40,766 nt of DNA from NCBI GenBank assembly GCA_031264145.1, contig JAISEK010000018.1:1-40766 (forward strand), in the 5' to 3' direction. Shown one piece after another: positions 26,076-34,181 of the stretch. The notes below the pieces were generated by a model that saw nothing but the letters and a program-made list of their open reading frames with translations, searched no databases and had not been told where the DNA came from. Origin of the DNA: Deltaproteobacteria bacterium (GTDB taxonomy: Bacteria; Desulfobacterota; Desulfarculia; Adiutricales; Adiutricaceae). Both the position numbers and the translations under genes were made by a program. How positions within the stretch are numbered: the stretch's first letter is position 1; every line of letters begins with the position of its first letter.

Positions 26076-26307
26076 ACAATCGGCGCCCCGGCCGCTGGTG
26101 GCCGTCCCCGCTGGACCGCCCGGCGGCTCCGGCTCCGGCGCGGATCGTCTTCTCGCCCATCGGCATGTCCTGTCGCCACGGCCCCCGCGGCTATGGGGAC
26201 GGACATCGCCTGTTGCCTGGGGTCAGGAGTAATCCCCGTGCGCCCCGGCCGCCGGCGAATGTCCCGCGGCCACGGCCTGGGGGCCCAGGGCACCACCGGC
26301 GTCAGCC

Positions 26308-26336
26308 TTTCAATCCGCGTCCGCTTTAAGTATAAT
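26308..26336 (+). promoter_or_regulatory. Predicted promoter of the waaA operon
   Basis: A perfect -10 TATAAT (26331-26336) stands 17 bases after a weak -35 TTTCAA (26308-26313). It lies 150 bases before the waaA ATG in the 411-base gap after pheS, which otherwise shows no gene and no pheT remnant. Confidence 0.45.
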
Positions 26337-26486
26337 ATGATTTGTCTTGATACCATGTGGCTACCCTCAAGTGTTCTGGTGACTGAAAATAAACCTGTTC
26401 GTCATACAATACACTAACGGCATTCCCGCCCATTGCCCACTGTCCCGCCCGGAGGGCCCTGGGACCGATTGGAGGGTACCAGTCCT

Positions 26487-27770
26487 ATGCGCGCCCTATA
26501 CGCCATCATATATACCTTGGCCTTCTGCCTGGCCACCCCCTACTGGCTGGTCCGGGGTCTCCTCAACCCCTCCTACCTTAGGACGCTCAAGGCCCGCTTC
26601 ATCGGGCCGGGCAAGGTCCTGCCCAAGATGGACGGCCAGAGGCGGGTATGGGTCTGGGCCCTCTCCCTGGGCGAGGTCCTGTCGGCCAGGGAGCTGGTCA
26701 AGGAGCTTATCGATGGCGGCTACGACGTGGTCGTCACGGCCACGACCCTCTCCGGCCTGGCCCAGGCCAGGGCCATCTGGCCCAAGCTGGCCATCTTCCC
26801 CTCGCCCCTGGATTTCCGGCTCTCCACCCGCCGCTTCCTGGATCTGGTCGACCCGGACAGGCTCATCCTGGTGGAGACGGACATCTGGCCCGGCATCCTG
26901 ATGGGCCTCAAACGCCGCAACCTCCCCGCGCACCTCGTCTCGGCCCGCCTCTCCCCCAGATCCTTCAAGAACTACCGCCGCATTTCGTTCTTCTGGGGCA
27001 AGGTCCTGAGGCACTTCGACTCCATCTCGGCCCAGACGGCCGAGGACAGGGAGAAGTTCCTGGCCCTGGGGGCGGATCCGGCCAGGGTCTCGGTGACCGG
27101 CAACCTCAAGTTTGACCAGCCGTCGGTCAAGGCCAGCTCGGAGGAAAAGCTGGCCATCCTGGAGGAGACCGGCTGGCCCGACGGACGCTGGCTAGTGGCG
27201 GGCAGCACCCATATCGGCGAGGAGGACCTGATCATGTCCTCCTTCGTCGAGCTCTGGCCCAGGCACGGGGACCTGCGCCTTCTCATAGCCCCCAGGGACC
27301 GGCACAAGTTCGGGCTGACCTGGCGGATAGTGAGCGAGGCCTTCCCCAAGGACTCGGCCAGGCGCAGCAGGCCAGGCCCGTCCGACTCAGGGGCCAGGGT
27401 CTTTCTCCTCGACACCCTGGGCGATCTGGAGCGCTACTACTCCCTGGCCGAGGTGGCACTCATCGGCAAGAGCTGGCCGGGACCACATGACGGGGGCGGC
27501 CATAACCCCCTGGAGGCCGCCGCCAGGGGCAAGCCCGTCGTCTCCGGGCCCCGGGTCTCCAACTTCAAGTGGATGTACAAGGCCCTGGCCGAGGCCGGGG
27601 CGGCCAGGACAGTCGACAAGTCCGAGCTGACGGCCGTCCTGGACGAGCTTTTGTCCACGCCGGGACTGGCCGAGTCCATGGGCCGAAAGGGCCGTGAGTT
27701 CGTGGAATCCCACCGTGGGGCGGCCGGCGAGACCATCAAGTCCCTCCTGCCCCCCCTTGAGCTGAAGTGA
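26487..27770 (+). CDS. waaA: 3-deoxy-D-manno-octulosonic acid (Kdo) transferase
   Basis: 427 residues of glycosyltransferase family GT30, which adds Kdo from CMP-Kdo to the lipid A precursor at the inner membrane. The N-terminal hydrophobic helix (ALYAIIYTLAFCLATPYWLV) anchors it. Then come VWVWALSLGEVLSARELV with the conserved Glu, TATTLSGLAQA, PSPLDFRLSTRRFLD, VETDIWPGILMGLKRR, ARLSPRSFKNYRRI, TGNLKFDQ, WLVAGSTHIGEE, APRDRHKF, and GGGHNPLEAAARGKPVVSGP. ATG at 26487 with GGAGGG upstream was preferred to an ATG 54 bases earlier, since the membrane helix starts here. First gene of the LPS core operon; its stop overlaps the lpxK start. Confidence 0.93.
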   Translation: MRALYAIIYTLAFCLATPYWLVRGLLNPSYLRTLKARFIGPGKVLPKMDGQRRVWVWALSLGEVLSARELVKELIDGGYDVVVTATTLSGLAQARAIWPKLAIFPSPLDFRLSTRRFLDLVDPDRLILVETDIWPGILMGLKRRNLPAHLVSARLSPRSFKNYRRISFFWGKVLRHFDSISAQTAEDREKFLALGADPARVSVTGNLKFDQPSVKASSEEKLAILEETGWPDGRWLVAGSTHIGEEDLIMSSFVELWPRHGDLRLLIAPRDRHKFGLTWRIVSEAFPKDSARRSRPGPSDSGARVFLLDTLGDLERYYSLAEVALIGKSWPGPHDGGGHNPLEAAARGKPVVSGPRVSNFKWMYKALAEAGAARTVDKSELTAVLDELLSTPGLAESMGRKGREFVESHRGAAGETIKSLLPPLELK

Positions 27771-28852
27771 CCCATCCCGCCGCCCGGTACCGCTTTCTGG
27801 CCCCGAGGCCGGCCCTGCGGCCCCTGGGCGCCATCTGGGGCTGGCTCATGGAGCTGCGCCGCCGGGCCTACGGGAAGGGCCTCCTGCCGTCCAGGAGGGT
27901 GGCCCGCCCGGTGCTATCGGTGGGCAACCTGACCCTGGGCGGCAACGGCAAGACGCCCATGTGCGTCTTCCTGGCCCAGGCCCTGGAGAGGAGGGGCCTC
28001 AGGACGGCCATCCTCTCCCGCGGCTACGGCCGCCGGCCCAGAAGGGGCCACCCCGAGCCGCTCGTGGTATCCCTGGGCCAAGGCCCCCTGCTCCCGGTCG
28101 CCGAAAGCGGCGACGAGCCCTTCCTCATGGCCCAGCGGACGCGGGCCCTCATAGTGCTGGCCAGGAGGCGGGCCCTGGCCGCCGACCTGGCCATAGGGCT
28201 GGGGGCCGAAGTGCTCATCCTTGACGACGGCTTCCAGCACCTGTCCCTGGAGAGGGACCTGGACATCCTCATGCTCCAGGCCGGCCGCGACCTGGCTGAC
28301 GATTTCGTCATCCCCGCCGGCTTCTTGAGGGAAAGGGCCGCGACACTGGCCAAGGCCGACCTCCTGGTGGCCCTGGGCCGCGATCTCCCCCCGGCCCTCT
28401 CCAGGCTGGCCGCCGGCCGGCCCCTCTTCCTGGCCAGGGCGGCCCCCTCCGGCCTCCGGGCCCTCAGTAGCGGACTGCCCGTCGACCCGGCCTCCCTCAA
28501 GGGCAAGCGCCTGGCCGCCTTCTGCGGTCTGGCCCGGCCTGGGTCCTTCTTCGGGTCCCTCTCCGAGATGGGCCTTCGGGCCGGCTCCCACCTTTGCCTG
28601 CCGGATCACGAGGGCTACGGCCCAAAGACCATTGGCCGCCTCGGGGAGTTCAGGGCCCTCAGCCAGGCCGACTTCCTACTGACGACCGCCAAGGACGCCG
28701 TCAAGCTCCCCTCCGGCCTGCCTCTGCCCGTCCTGACCCTGGAGTCGGACCTGGTCCTGGAGAGGCCCGAGGATTTCATTTCCGAGACCCTCCGCCGTTT
28801 GGGGCACCTTACCTGGCTTGCCGGAAAAGATGAGCCCAAAGACCCTCATTGA
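27767..28852 (+). CDS. lpxK: Tetraacyldisaccharide 4'-kinase
   Basis: 361 residues. LpxK phosphorylates the 4' position of the lipid A disaccharide precursor. Seen: PVLSVGNLTLGGNGKTPM with the P-loop, ILSRGYGRR, VAESGDEPFLMAQRT, LILDDGFQHLSLERDLDILMLQ (Walker B-like DDGFQH), VIPAGFLRER, the FCGLARPGSFFGSL segment and DFLLTTAKDAVKL. The start is GTG at 27767, overlapping the waaA stop (GTGA), so translation is coupled. The N-terminal anchor is short and amphipathic rather than a clear membrane helix. Confidence 0.93.
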   Translation: MTHPAARYRFLAPRPALRPLGAIWGWLMELRRRAYGKGLLPSRRVARPVLSVGNLTLGGNGKTPMCVFLAQALERRGLRTAILSRGYGRRPRRGHPEPLVVSLGQGPLLPVAESGDEPFLMAQRTRALIVLARRRALAADLAIGLGAEVLILDDGFQHLSLERDLDILMLQAGRDLADDFVIPAGFLRERAATLAKADLLVALGRDLPPALSRLAAGRPLFLARAAPSGLRALSSGLPVDPASLKGKRLAAFCGLARPGSFFGSLSEMGLRAGSHLCLPDHEGYGPKTIGRLGEFRALSQADFLLTTAKDAVKLPSGLPLPVLTLESDLVLERPEDFISETLRRLGHLTWLAGKDEPKDPH

Positions 28853-30248
28853 AAAACCAGGCCCGCTCCTCGTCAGAGGCCTCAACTGGCTGGGGGACGC
28901 CGTCATGAGCTTCCCGGCCCTCGTGGCCGTCGCCGGGGCCCTGCCGGGCCGCAGGATTGTCGTCCTGGCCAGGCCCGGCTCGGCCGATGCCTACGCCGGC
29001 CTGGGCTGCGTCTCCGAGGTCCTCACCGAGGACCGCTCCCTCTCCTCCCGCCTCTCAGCGGCCAAAAGGATCCGGGCCCTGGCCCCCTCCGGGGCCCTCG
29101 TCCTGCCCAACTCTTTCTCCTCGGCCTTCTTCGCCTTCCTCACCGGGGCCCCGGTAAGGGTCGGGACCGCCCGCAACCTGAGATCACCCTTGCTGACCCG
29201 GCCAGTGGGGCTAGCGCCCCGGGAGGAGGCGGCCCACGAGTGCTTCAGGTTCCTGCGCCTGGCCGAGGAGCTGGGCCTCCAGGCCCCGTTCTCCAGGCCC
29301 TCCCTGGAGGCTCCGCCTCTTCCGCCGGGACTGGTCCTCCCAGCCGGCCTGAGGCTGGCCGTGGCCCCCGGTGCCGCCTTCGGCGGGGCCAAGCGCTGGC
29401 CGGCCGAGCATTTCGCCAAGACGGCGAGGCTGATCCTGGAGGGCCGCCAGGGCGTGGTGGTCATCCTTGGCGGCCCGGCCGAGGCCGGCGCGGCCAGGAT
29501 GGTCGAGGAGGGCCTGTCCACCGGCCCCCCTGTCCTCAACCTGGCCGGCAGGACAAGGCTCGGGGAAGCCATGGCCGTCCTGGCCCGCTGCCATCTCACC
29601 CTTTCCAACGACTCGGGCCTCATGCACCTCTCAGGGGCCCTGGACGTGCCCGTTGTGGCCGTCTTCGGCCCGACCAACCCGGTCAGGACCTCGCCCCTGG
29701 CCCGGCGGCTGGCCATCCTGCGCCACCCGGCCCCCTGCTCGCCCTGCCGCTTCAGGGAATGCCCCAGGGAAAGACGCATCTGCTTCGATGATCTGACCCC
29801 CAGGGAGGCTGCCCAGGCGGCCTCCGTCCTCCTGAGCCCAGTGGAGAAGGGCCGCCGGCAGATCTTCTGGAGCCCAACCGACGATCAGATCTGGCCCGAC
29901 CGGCCGCCCCGGGACTTCGTCTTTTTTTCCCCGGCCACGGAAATCGCCAAGGCCGGCGGCAAGCCCGCCTCGGCCCCGGCCTGGGTCAAGGTCATCTGGA
30001 AGCCCCTGGAGGACGTGAGCGACTGGCGGGGCCTCATCCACGAATACAGGCTAGATCCCTCGTCCTCCTTCTGGCTGGGAGACGACGGCCGCCACGTGAG
30101 GCTGGCCAGGAGCCTGGGCGGACGCTCGGTCCTGGTCATGACCGGGCGGGCCCGCGGCGAGATCCCAGCCCTCCTGGCCGAGGGCGCCATCCCGGATCTG
30201 GCCGCGCCCGACCTGGCCCGGGCCATGGAATGGATGGCCTCGGTCTAG
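28830..30248 (+). CDS. waaF: ADP-heptose:LPS heptosyltransferase II with a degenerate HAD-like tail
   Basis: 472 residues from ATG 28830 (an alternative TTG at 28818 is less likely); overlaps lpxK by 23 bases. Residues 1 to about 335 are a GT9 heptosyltransferase: LLVRGLNWLGDAVMSFPAL, VAPGAAFGGAKRWPAEHFA, LTLSNDSGLMHLSGALDVPVVAVFGPTNP, and the Cys-rich CSPCRFRECP tail typical of WaaF. The extra ~110 residues end like GmhB heptose-bisphosphate phosphatase: SFWLGDDGRHVRLARSLG and VLVMTG, then PDLAAPDLARAMEWM. But VFFSPATEI stands where the HAD motif VFLDRDGTI should be, so both catalytic Asp residues are lost, and the middle of the domain is deleted. The tail seems a remnant of a WaaF-GmhB fusion. 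Confidence 0.85.
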   Translation: MSPKTLIEKPGPLLVRGLNWLGDAVMSFPALVAVAGALPGRRIVVLARPGSADAYAGLGCVSEVLTEDRSLSSRLSAAKRIRALAPSGALVLPNSFSSAFFAFLTGAPVRVGTARNLRSPLLTRPVGLAPREEAAHECFRFLRLAEELGLQAPFSRPSLEAPPLPPGLVLPAGLRLAVAPGAAFGGAKRWPAEHFAKTARLILEGRQGVVVILGGPAEAGAARMVEEGLSTGPPVLNLAGRTRLGEAMAVLARCHLTLSNDSGLMHLSGALDVPVVAVFGPTNPVRTSPLARRLAILRHPAPCSPCRFRECPRERRICFDDLTPREAAQAASVLLSPVEKGRRQIFWSPTDDQIWPDRPPRDFVFFSPATEIAKAGGKPASAPAWVKVIWKPLEDVSDWRGLIHEYRLDPSSSFWLGDDGRHVRLARSLGGRSVLVMTGRARGEIPALLAEGAIPDLAAPDLARAMEWMASV

Positions 30249-30257
30249 GGGCGAACG

Positions 30258-31322
30258 ATGGTGGACTTCCAACGCATCCTGATCATCAAGATGAGCGCCC
30301 TGGGCGACATCGTCCATGCCCTGCCATCCCTGGCGGCCCTTCGCCTCCTCTTTCCCCGGGCCACCATAAGCTGGCTGGTCGAGCCCCAGTTCGCCGCCCT
30401 CCTACCTGGGCCGCCCTACATCGACGATGTCATCGTCTTCCGCAAGAACGCCCTCCGGAAAATGGCCCTCCGGGAAAAGGCGAGGTACCTCTGGAACCTT
30501 AGGGGGGAGCTACACGCCCGCCGCTTCGATCTGGTCCTGGATCTCCAGGGCCTCCTCAAAAGCACCCTGATCGCCCTCCTGAGCGGCTGCCGCCGCCGTT
30601 ACGGCTACTGCGAGATGCGGGAGGGGAGCTTTCTATTCACCAGGCCCATCCGCGGCCCCCATGCCCGGGGACACGTCATCGAGCGCTACCGGGACGTGGT
30701 CCGCTTCCTGGGCCCCGTCCCGGACGAGGTCACCTTCCCCCTCCCCGATTTTTCCGCCCCCAGGGCCCGACTGGCCGCCGACCTGGCCTCCATGGGCCTC
30801 AGGAGCCCCCTGGCCCTCCTCTTCCCAGGGGCAGGCTGGGAATCCAAGCTCTGGCCACTCCAGAAATACGCCGTTTTGGCCCAAAGTCTCGCCGCCGACG
30901 GTCTTTCCGTGGCCATCGGCGGCACCGCCGGGGACGGTCCCCTGGCCCAGGGCATCATCCGGCTCTGCCCGCCGCCCGTCCCGGCGGATCTTACCGGCAA
31001 GACCGATCTGGCCGGCCTCATGGCCCTGACAAGCCTGGCCTCGGTCTGCCTGGGGGCCGACACCGGCCCCCTCCACCTGGCCGCGGCCGCCGGCACCCCG
31101 ACCGTTTCCCTTTTCGGGCCCAGCAGCGGGGAGAGGGCCGGTACCTATGGCCCCCTGGGCCGCTACGTCTCCACGCCCGCCCCCTGTTCGCCCTGCTTCA
31201 AGCGCCGCTGTCCAGGCCAGTTCGTCTGCATGGACCAAGTCGGGGTCGGCCAGGTCCTCGATAAATGCCGCGAGGTCCTGGCCCTCGTCGGCCCCAAGCC
31301 CCTGGGGCCGCCCCAGAGCTAG
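30258..31322 (+). CDS. waaC: Heptosyltransferase (WaaC-like, GT9)
   Basis: 354 residues of the GT9 family, predicted to add the first heptose to Kdo-lipid A. Seen: RILIIKMSALGDIVHALPSLAALR at the N-terminus (the classic WaaC opening, with the catalytic Asp), LVLDLQGLLKSTLIALLSG, LFPGAGWESKLWPLQKYAVLA, and CLGADTGPLHLAAAAGTPTVSLFGPS with the ADP-heptose-binding Asp. The tail carries CSPCFKRRCPG like many deltaproteobacterial members. AGGGG precedes ATG at 30258, only 9 bases after waaF. Last gene of the operon. Assignment as HepI rather than HepII rests on the N-terminus and order. Confidence 0.88.
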   Translation: MVDFQRILIIKMSALGDIVHALPSLAALRLLFPRATISWLVEPQFAALLPGPPYIDDVIVFRKNALRKMALREKARYLWNLRGELHARRFDLVLDLQGLLKSTLIALLSGCRRRYGYCEMREGSFLFTRPIRGPHARGHVIERYRDVVRFLGPVPDEVTFPLPDFSAPRARLAADLASMGLRSPLALLFPGAGWESKLWPLQKYAVLAQSLAADGLSVAIGGTAGDGPLAQGIIRLCPPPVPADLTGKTDLAGLMALTSLASVCLGADTGPLHLAAAAGTPTVSLFGPSSGERAGTYGPLGRYVSTPAPCSPCFKRRCPGQFVCMDQVGVGQVLDKCREVLALVGPKPLGPPQS

Positions 31323-31383
31323 GGACACCATCCGCCCATGGAGGCTTCCCTCCCCAGCCCTAGACAGGGCACCCGCCCCAAAA

Positions 31384-31399
31384 GCCGCCTGAAGGCGGC
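31384..31399 (+). terminator. Hairpin after waaC
   Basis: GCCGCC-TGAA-GGCGGC with a stable tetraloop, 61 bases after the waaC stop. A T-run is missing (CCGCTCCTT follows), so it is a possible but not classic terminator. Confidence 0.35.
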
Positions 31400-31903
31400 C
31401 CGCTCCTTGCCTGTGCGCTGGGCCTCGGCACCACCGGCAACTCGCCCCGTAGCCTGGCGGGATGGTGCTGTTTGGCCTAAATGGCAGGATTGCCTGCCCC
31501 CCCCCGGGAAGCGGCCAGTTTTGCGGGCTAGCGGCGGCGACGCCTCGGTGCCCCCAATGGCCCGGCGTCCCACTGGCCAGCCACAGCGACTTGTGGCCGG
31601 GAAGGAAAACCCGATAAGCCGGCCAAGCTTTTCCCTGGCCCCAGCCCAAGGGTATCGTCAATGCCAACATCCGGCATTACGGCCCTGTGGTCCCTTACCG
31701 AACGCCGCCAGTCTTTCCTCTTGGCCACCAGCCAGTCGGGATCGCCGCCTCTCTCGTGGCTCCAGCCGCAGATCTCCCCCATGGACAGTTCGCCATGGCC
31801 ACGGCCCTTTGCAGCTGCCTCGCCCTTGGCGCATAAAGAGCTTCCAGGCAAATGGACGCAAACACGGTGCCCGAGTCAAGTGGCGATAAACCCAAATCCG
31901 ATC
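31400..31903. other. Intergenic region without supported gene
   Basis: About 500 bases. Frames on both strands are open over 100-180 codons, but their translations carry no domain I recognise, have no ribosome site and lack the genome's third-position bias. It could be a decayed gene. Confidence 0.4.
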
Positions 31904-31932
31904 TTGACAAACAACCTCGCGGCGCTTATTCT
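31904..31932 (+). promoter_or_regulatory. Orphan sigma70-like promoter
   Basis: TTGACA (31904-31909), 17-base spacer, TATTCT (31927-31932). No gene starts nearby on this strand; what follows directly is the two-part stem at 31939-31992. Confidence 0.4.
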
Positions 31933-31938
31933 CTTCAA

Positions 31939-31992
31939 TGGCCAGGGCAGCCCACCTCTCGACCCGCCCCCACGGCTGCCAGTTGCTGGCCA
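31939..31992 (+). ncRNA. Candidate structured RNA after orphan promoter
   Basis: The predicted transcript would begin almost exactly at a nested stem: TGGCCAG (31939-31945) pairs with CTGGCCA (31986-31992), and GGCAGCC (31946-31952) pairs with GGCTGCC (31974-31980), with one 5-base bulge and a 21-base loop. The 3' end is unknown; an A-rich, not T-rich, stretch follows. Confidence 0.25.
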
Positions 31993-32409
31993 ATTTGCAA
32001 AACGAGCAAAAAAATACCATGAAGTATCTTAAGGCAATATCGAGACCATAATATAGATAAATGCATATATGAGAAGTCAAGACCACCTTCTAATATATAG
32101 CTAATATCTCCGGGCGGCCACTTAATGAAGTGGCCGCTCTTAGCGACAATGGTAAAGCTGTGGTGTAAGCTGTCGTCCCCCCTGGACAGCCATTCACCAT
32201 AATTATTCTGGTACCACATATCACTCACAGCTTTCTGCTGGAAATATAGCGCCCAAATCGAAAGTTCATCCTTTCTGTCAGGCATTTTTCCAGACCCTGT
32301 CCCGCATCAGGTTGGTATATCGCACTTTTTTTATCGTGCTGTTCTTTAGCATTAATCCCTCTACCCAATGGAAAATTGGGCCAAAAATAAGCGAGGAGTG
32401 CCTTCAATC

Positions 32410-32709
32410 ATGCCTATATACGAATTTGAATGCGCCAAGTGCCATCAGGTGACTGAAGCCTTGCTCAAATTTTCCGACCAGCCTCTTTCGGTCTGCCCAA
32501 ACTGTGGCGGCCCGATGTCCAAGCTCATGAGCATGAACAGCTTCCAGCTCAAGGGCGGCGGCTGGTACGCAACCGACTACGCCAGGAAAACCGACAAGCC
32601 CGCAGCCAGCCACGCCAAGCCCGACGATAAGCCCGCCGAAAAGGCCTGCTCGTCCACCGAAAGTGCCCCCGCCGCCCCGGTCAAGGACAAGCCGGCCAAG
32701 GAGGCCTAG
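32410..32709 (+). CDS. FmdB-type zinc-ribbon protein
   Basis: 99 residues. The FmdB (CxxC_CxxC_SSSS) putative regulator domain fills the first 45: MPIYEFECAKCHQVTEALLKF, then VCPNCGGPMSKLMS, giving CxxC (Cys8, Cys11) and CxxC (about Cys29, Cys32). The rest is a Lys/Ala/Pro-rich disordered tail. The family was first linked to formamidase/amidase regulation, but most members have no tested function. ATG at 32410 was chosen because the family starts exactly with MPxYEF; GAGGAG lies 12 bases upstream. An isolated gene. Confidence 0.88.
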   Translation: MPIYEFECAKCHQVTEALLKFSDQPLSVCPNCGGPMSKLMSMNSFQLKGGGWYATDYARKTDKPAASHAKPDDKPAEKACSSTESAPAAPVKDKPAKEA

Positions 32710-32932
32710 GCATTCAACTCCTTGAACAAGGACAGGGCAGAAGACACCTGGCCCGAAAGTCCGTCACCGCACGCTAGGGCCAGGAAAAAGCCAACCCCGT
32801 TCCCAGGCCAAGCTTTTGGGCTCCCAGACACAGAAAAGACTGGACCCTCCGTCATCCCTGCGCCCTACCTGCCCCAGACTGGACGAGACATGGCCTGGTC
32901 CTCATATTTTCCTTACCCGTGAGGTAGGCGCC

Positions 32933-33025
32933 ATGCCGTCAACCGATCTAACCGCTTATGAGAAGCAGTTAGCTGAGCAATTGTCGGAAGATCCTATTTT
33001 TTGCCAAGCGTATTTCCTTTCTTGA
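32933..33025 (+). pseudogene. Possible truncated antitoxin-like fragment
   Basis: A 30-residue frame (ATG 32933, GAGG upstream) reads MPSTDLTAYEKQLAEQLSED, then PIFCQAYFLS and a stop. The spacing of L, E, DP and Y/L residues resembles the first 30 residues of addiction-module (HigA/HipB-like) antitoxins. The HTH that should follow is not found in any frame. The match is short and could be chance. Confidence 0.2.
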
Positions 33026-33203
33026 CCTCATCAGGCAGACATATTGGCCAATTTTTCCCATAGCTCCGCTTTGTAAATTAAAAGTTAATTTATATTCCTA
33101 AATAACGATAATATCAAACTATATACCAGATACAATAATTTTATATTAGCAAGAATCTAAAAAGACTACTTTTTAAGATCTCTTAAAACTTTATAATGTC
33201 TAG

Positions 33204-33409
33204 GAGTGGGTGTATGATAGGATGGAGTATGATTCCTACGGCAACGACCCTGTGAAGGAACCTGTCGGCCCGCCATCAGACAGTTATCACGTCATCGTGG
33301 GTGCAGCTGGAAACTAAGCACCTTTGGGTGCCACTCGAGCCGCCGTGACGGCGTATTCCATAAAGAACGCGCCAACGCCCTCGGCTTCCGGCTGGCCTTA
33401 AGTCCATAG
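33204..33409 (+). pseudogene. Remnant of an FGE-sulfatase (SUMF1) domain gene
   Basis: The C-terminal third of an FGE-type domain, broken by a stop and a frameshift. The first frame reads EWVYDRMEYDSYGNDPVKEP, then VGPPSDSYHVIVGAAGN and a stop (TAA around 33315), as in the family pattern EWxxDxYG, DPxGP, SYRVxRGGSW. The second frame resumes with CHSSRRDGVFHKERANALGF and RLALSP, matching the family CRSAxR to LGFRL ending. No 5' part is seen upstream in the AT-rich DNA. It is not a copy of the intact FGE gene at 4599-5420; the sequences differ clearly. Confidence 0.75.
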
Positions 33410-33738
33410 TAGCGACCAGCGTGAATCGCCGCATCGAACACCGGAGAGCACCAAGGCATATATCCATTCAAAAACCTTTGCCGTCACCAAGTGACTATGC
33501 CAACTCTATCCGCACCTAATTCTCTCCACCAAACAGACAGCTCCTACTTTTCTTTGACGCCCCGACAACCCCAGCTCAACCTGACCAGAATCTTGACACC
33601 TCGCACCACCCGTCGAGGCAAATTCCCCTCTCCGCGGGCGTGCCCCTTGGCATGGCTGCTGTTGGCTTAGGCGAACCTCTGCGGTTTTGAAAGATATTTT
33701 TTGTGTTAAAATAGATTTGCTATTCATGGTATTTTTTA
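33410..33738. other. Intergenic, falling GC, no gene seen
   Basis: About 330 bases between the FGE remnant and the palindrome. No frame with domain content or codon bias. Confidence 0.4.
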
Positions 33739-33774
33739 AAAATTTAATAACTATATATATAGTTATTAAATTTT
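33739..33774. repeat. Perfect 36-bp A/T palindrome
   Basis: The sequence 33739-33774 equals its own reverse complement, centred on TATATATA, and continues imperfectly on both sides. Such a tract can extrude a cruciform. It is followed directly by a tetranucleotide repeat. Confidence 0.8.
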
Positions 33775-33786
33775 AAATATAAAATT

Positions 33787-33802
33787 TATGTATGTATGTA
33801 TG
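33787..33802. repeat. TATG tetranucleotide repeat (4 units)
   Basis: Four direct TATG units at 33787-33802, continuing as TATAA. Not in a reading frame I support. Confidence 0.8.
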
Positions 33803-33821
33803 TATAATTTAAAGATAGTTT

Positions 33822-33850
33822 TACCTTGACTTATTGATCAAATCAAGGTA
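33822..33850. promoter_or_regulatory. Operator-like inverted repeat
   Basis: TACCTTGA (33822-33829) and its complement TCAAGGTA (33843-33850) flank a core containing TTGATCAA. It looks like a dimeric regulator site, but there is no clear target gene; the 70-codon frame at 33885 is doubtful. Confidence 0.35.
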
Positions 33851-34034
33851 CTACCACGAACGATGTTCAGGGGAGGCAGGAAATATGGCGTTTTTGGACA
33901 AAAAGGCCTCGCATTGCCGGCTCCTGGCATTCCCGTGGAGGTTCCTTGGCCCTGGGGAACGTTCCTGCCGGATGAATAAGGCCAAATGTCTGGCGTCGGC
34001 CAGAGAAACGGGTCTTAGTGGAAAGCCAGGTCGG

Positions 34035-34081
34035 CCGGAAAAAACAAAGCCAAATGCCCACGAAGGGTTACATTTGGCTTT
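34035..34081 (-). terminator. Intrinsic terminator of thrS-infC
   Basis: On the minus strand AAAGCCAAATG (34081-34071) pairs with its complement (34056-34046) around a 14-base loop, and a GTTTTTT tract follows. It lies about 100 bases after the infC stop. A short T-run on the other side may make it weakly bidirectional. Confidence 0.75.
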
Positions 34082-34181
34082 TACGTTATGGCGATAATTG
34101 AATCTGGGCCTTGGGCACCCCACGGGACCCTGGCCCAAAACCCGAGATTGGCCGGGCCTGGTTTACCCTGGACGGGGAGAG

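Noticed and set aside
1100-30226. Many long open frames opposite or out of phase with real genes, some over 500 codons
   Set aside because: High GC removes stop codons; their translations are low-complexity Pro/Arg/Gly/Ala and each overlaps a gene with clear family motifs.
31338-32285. Open frames of 100-180 codons on both strands after waaC
   Set aside because: No recognisable domain, no ribosome site and no codon bias; the minus-strand frame at 31935-32285 looks protein-like only in its first 70 residues.
33885-34097. 70-codon plus-strand frame with a fair ribosome site (GGGAGGCAGG)
   Set aside because: Its last codons run through the infC terminator hairpin, no domain is seen and codon use is unlike the genome.
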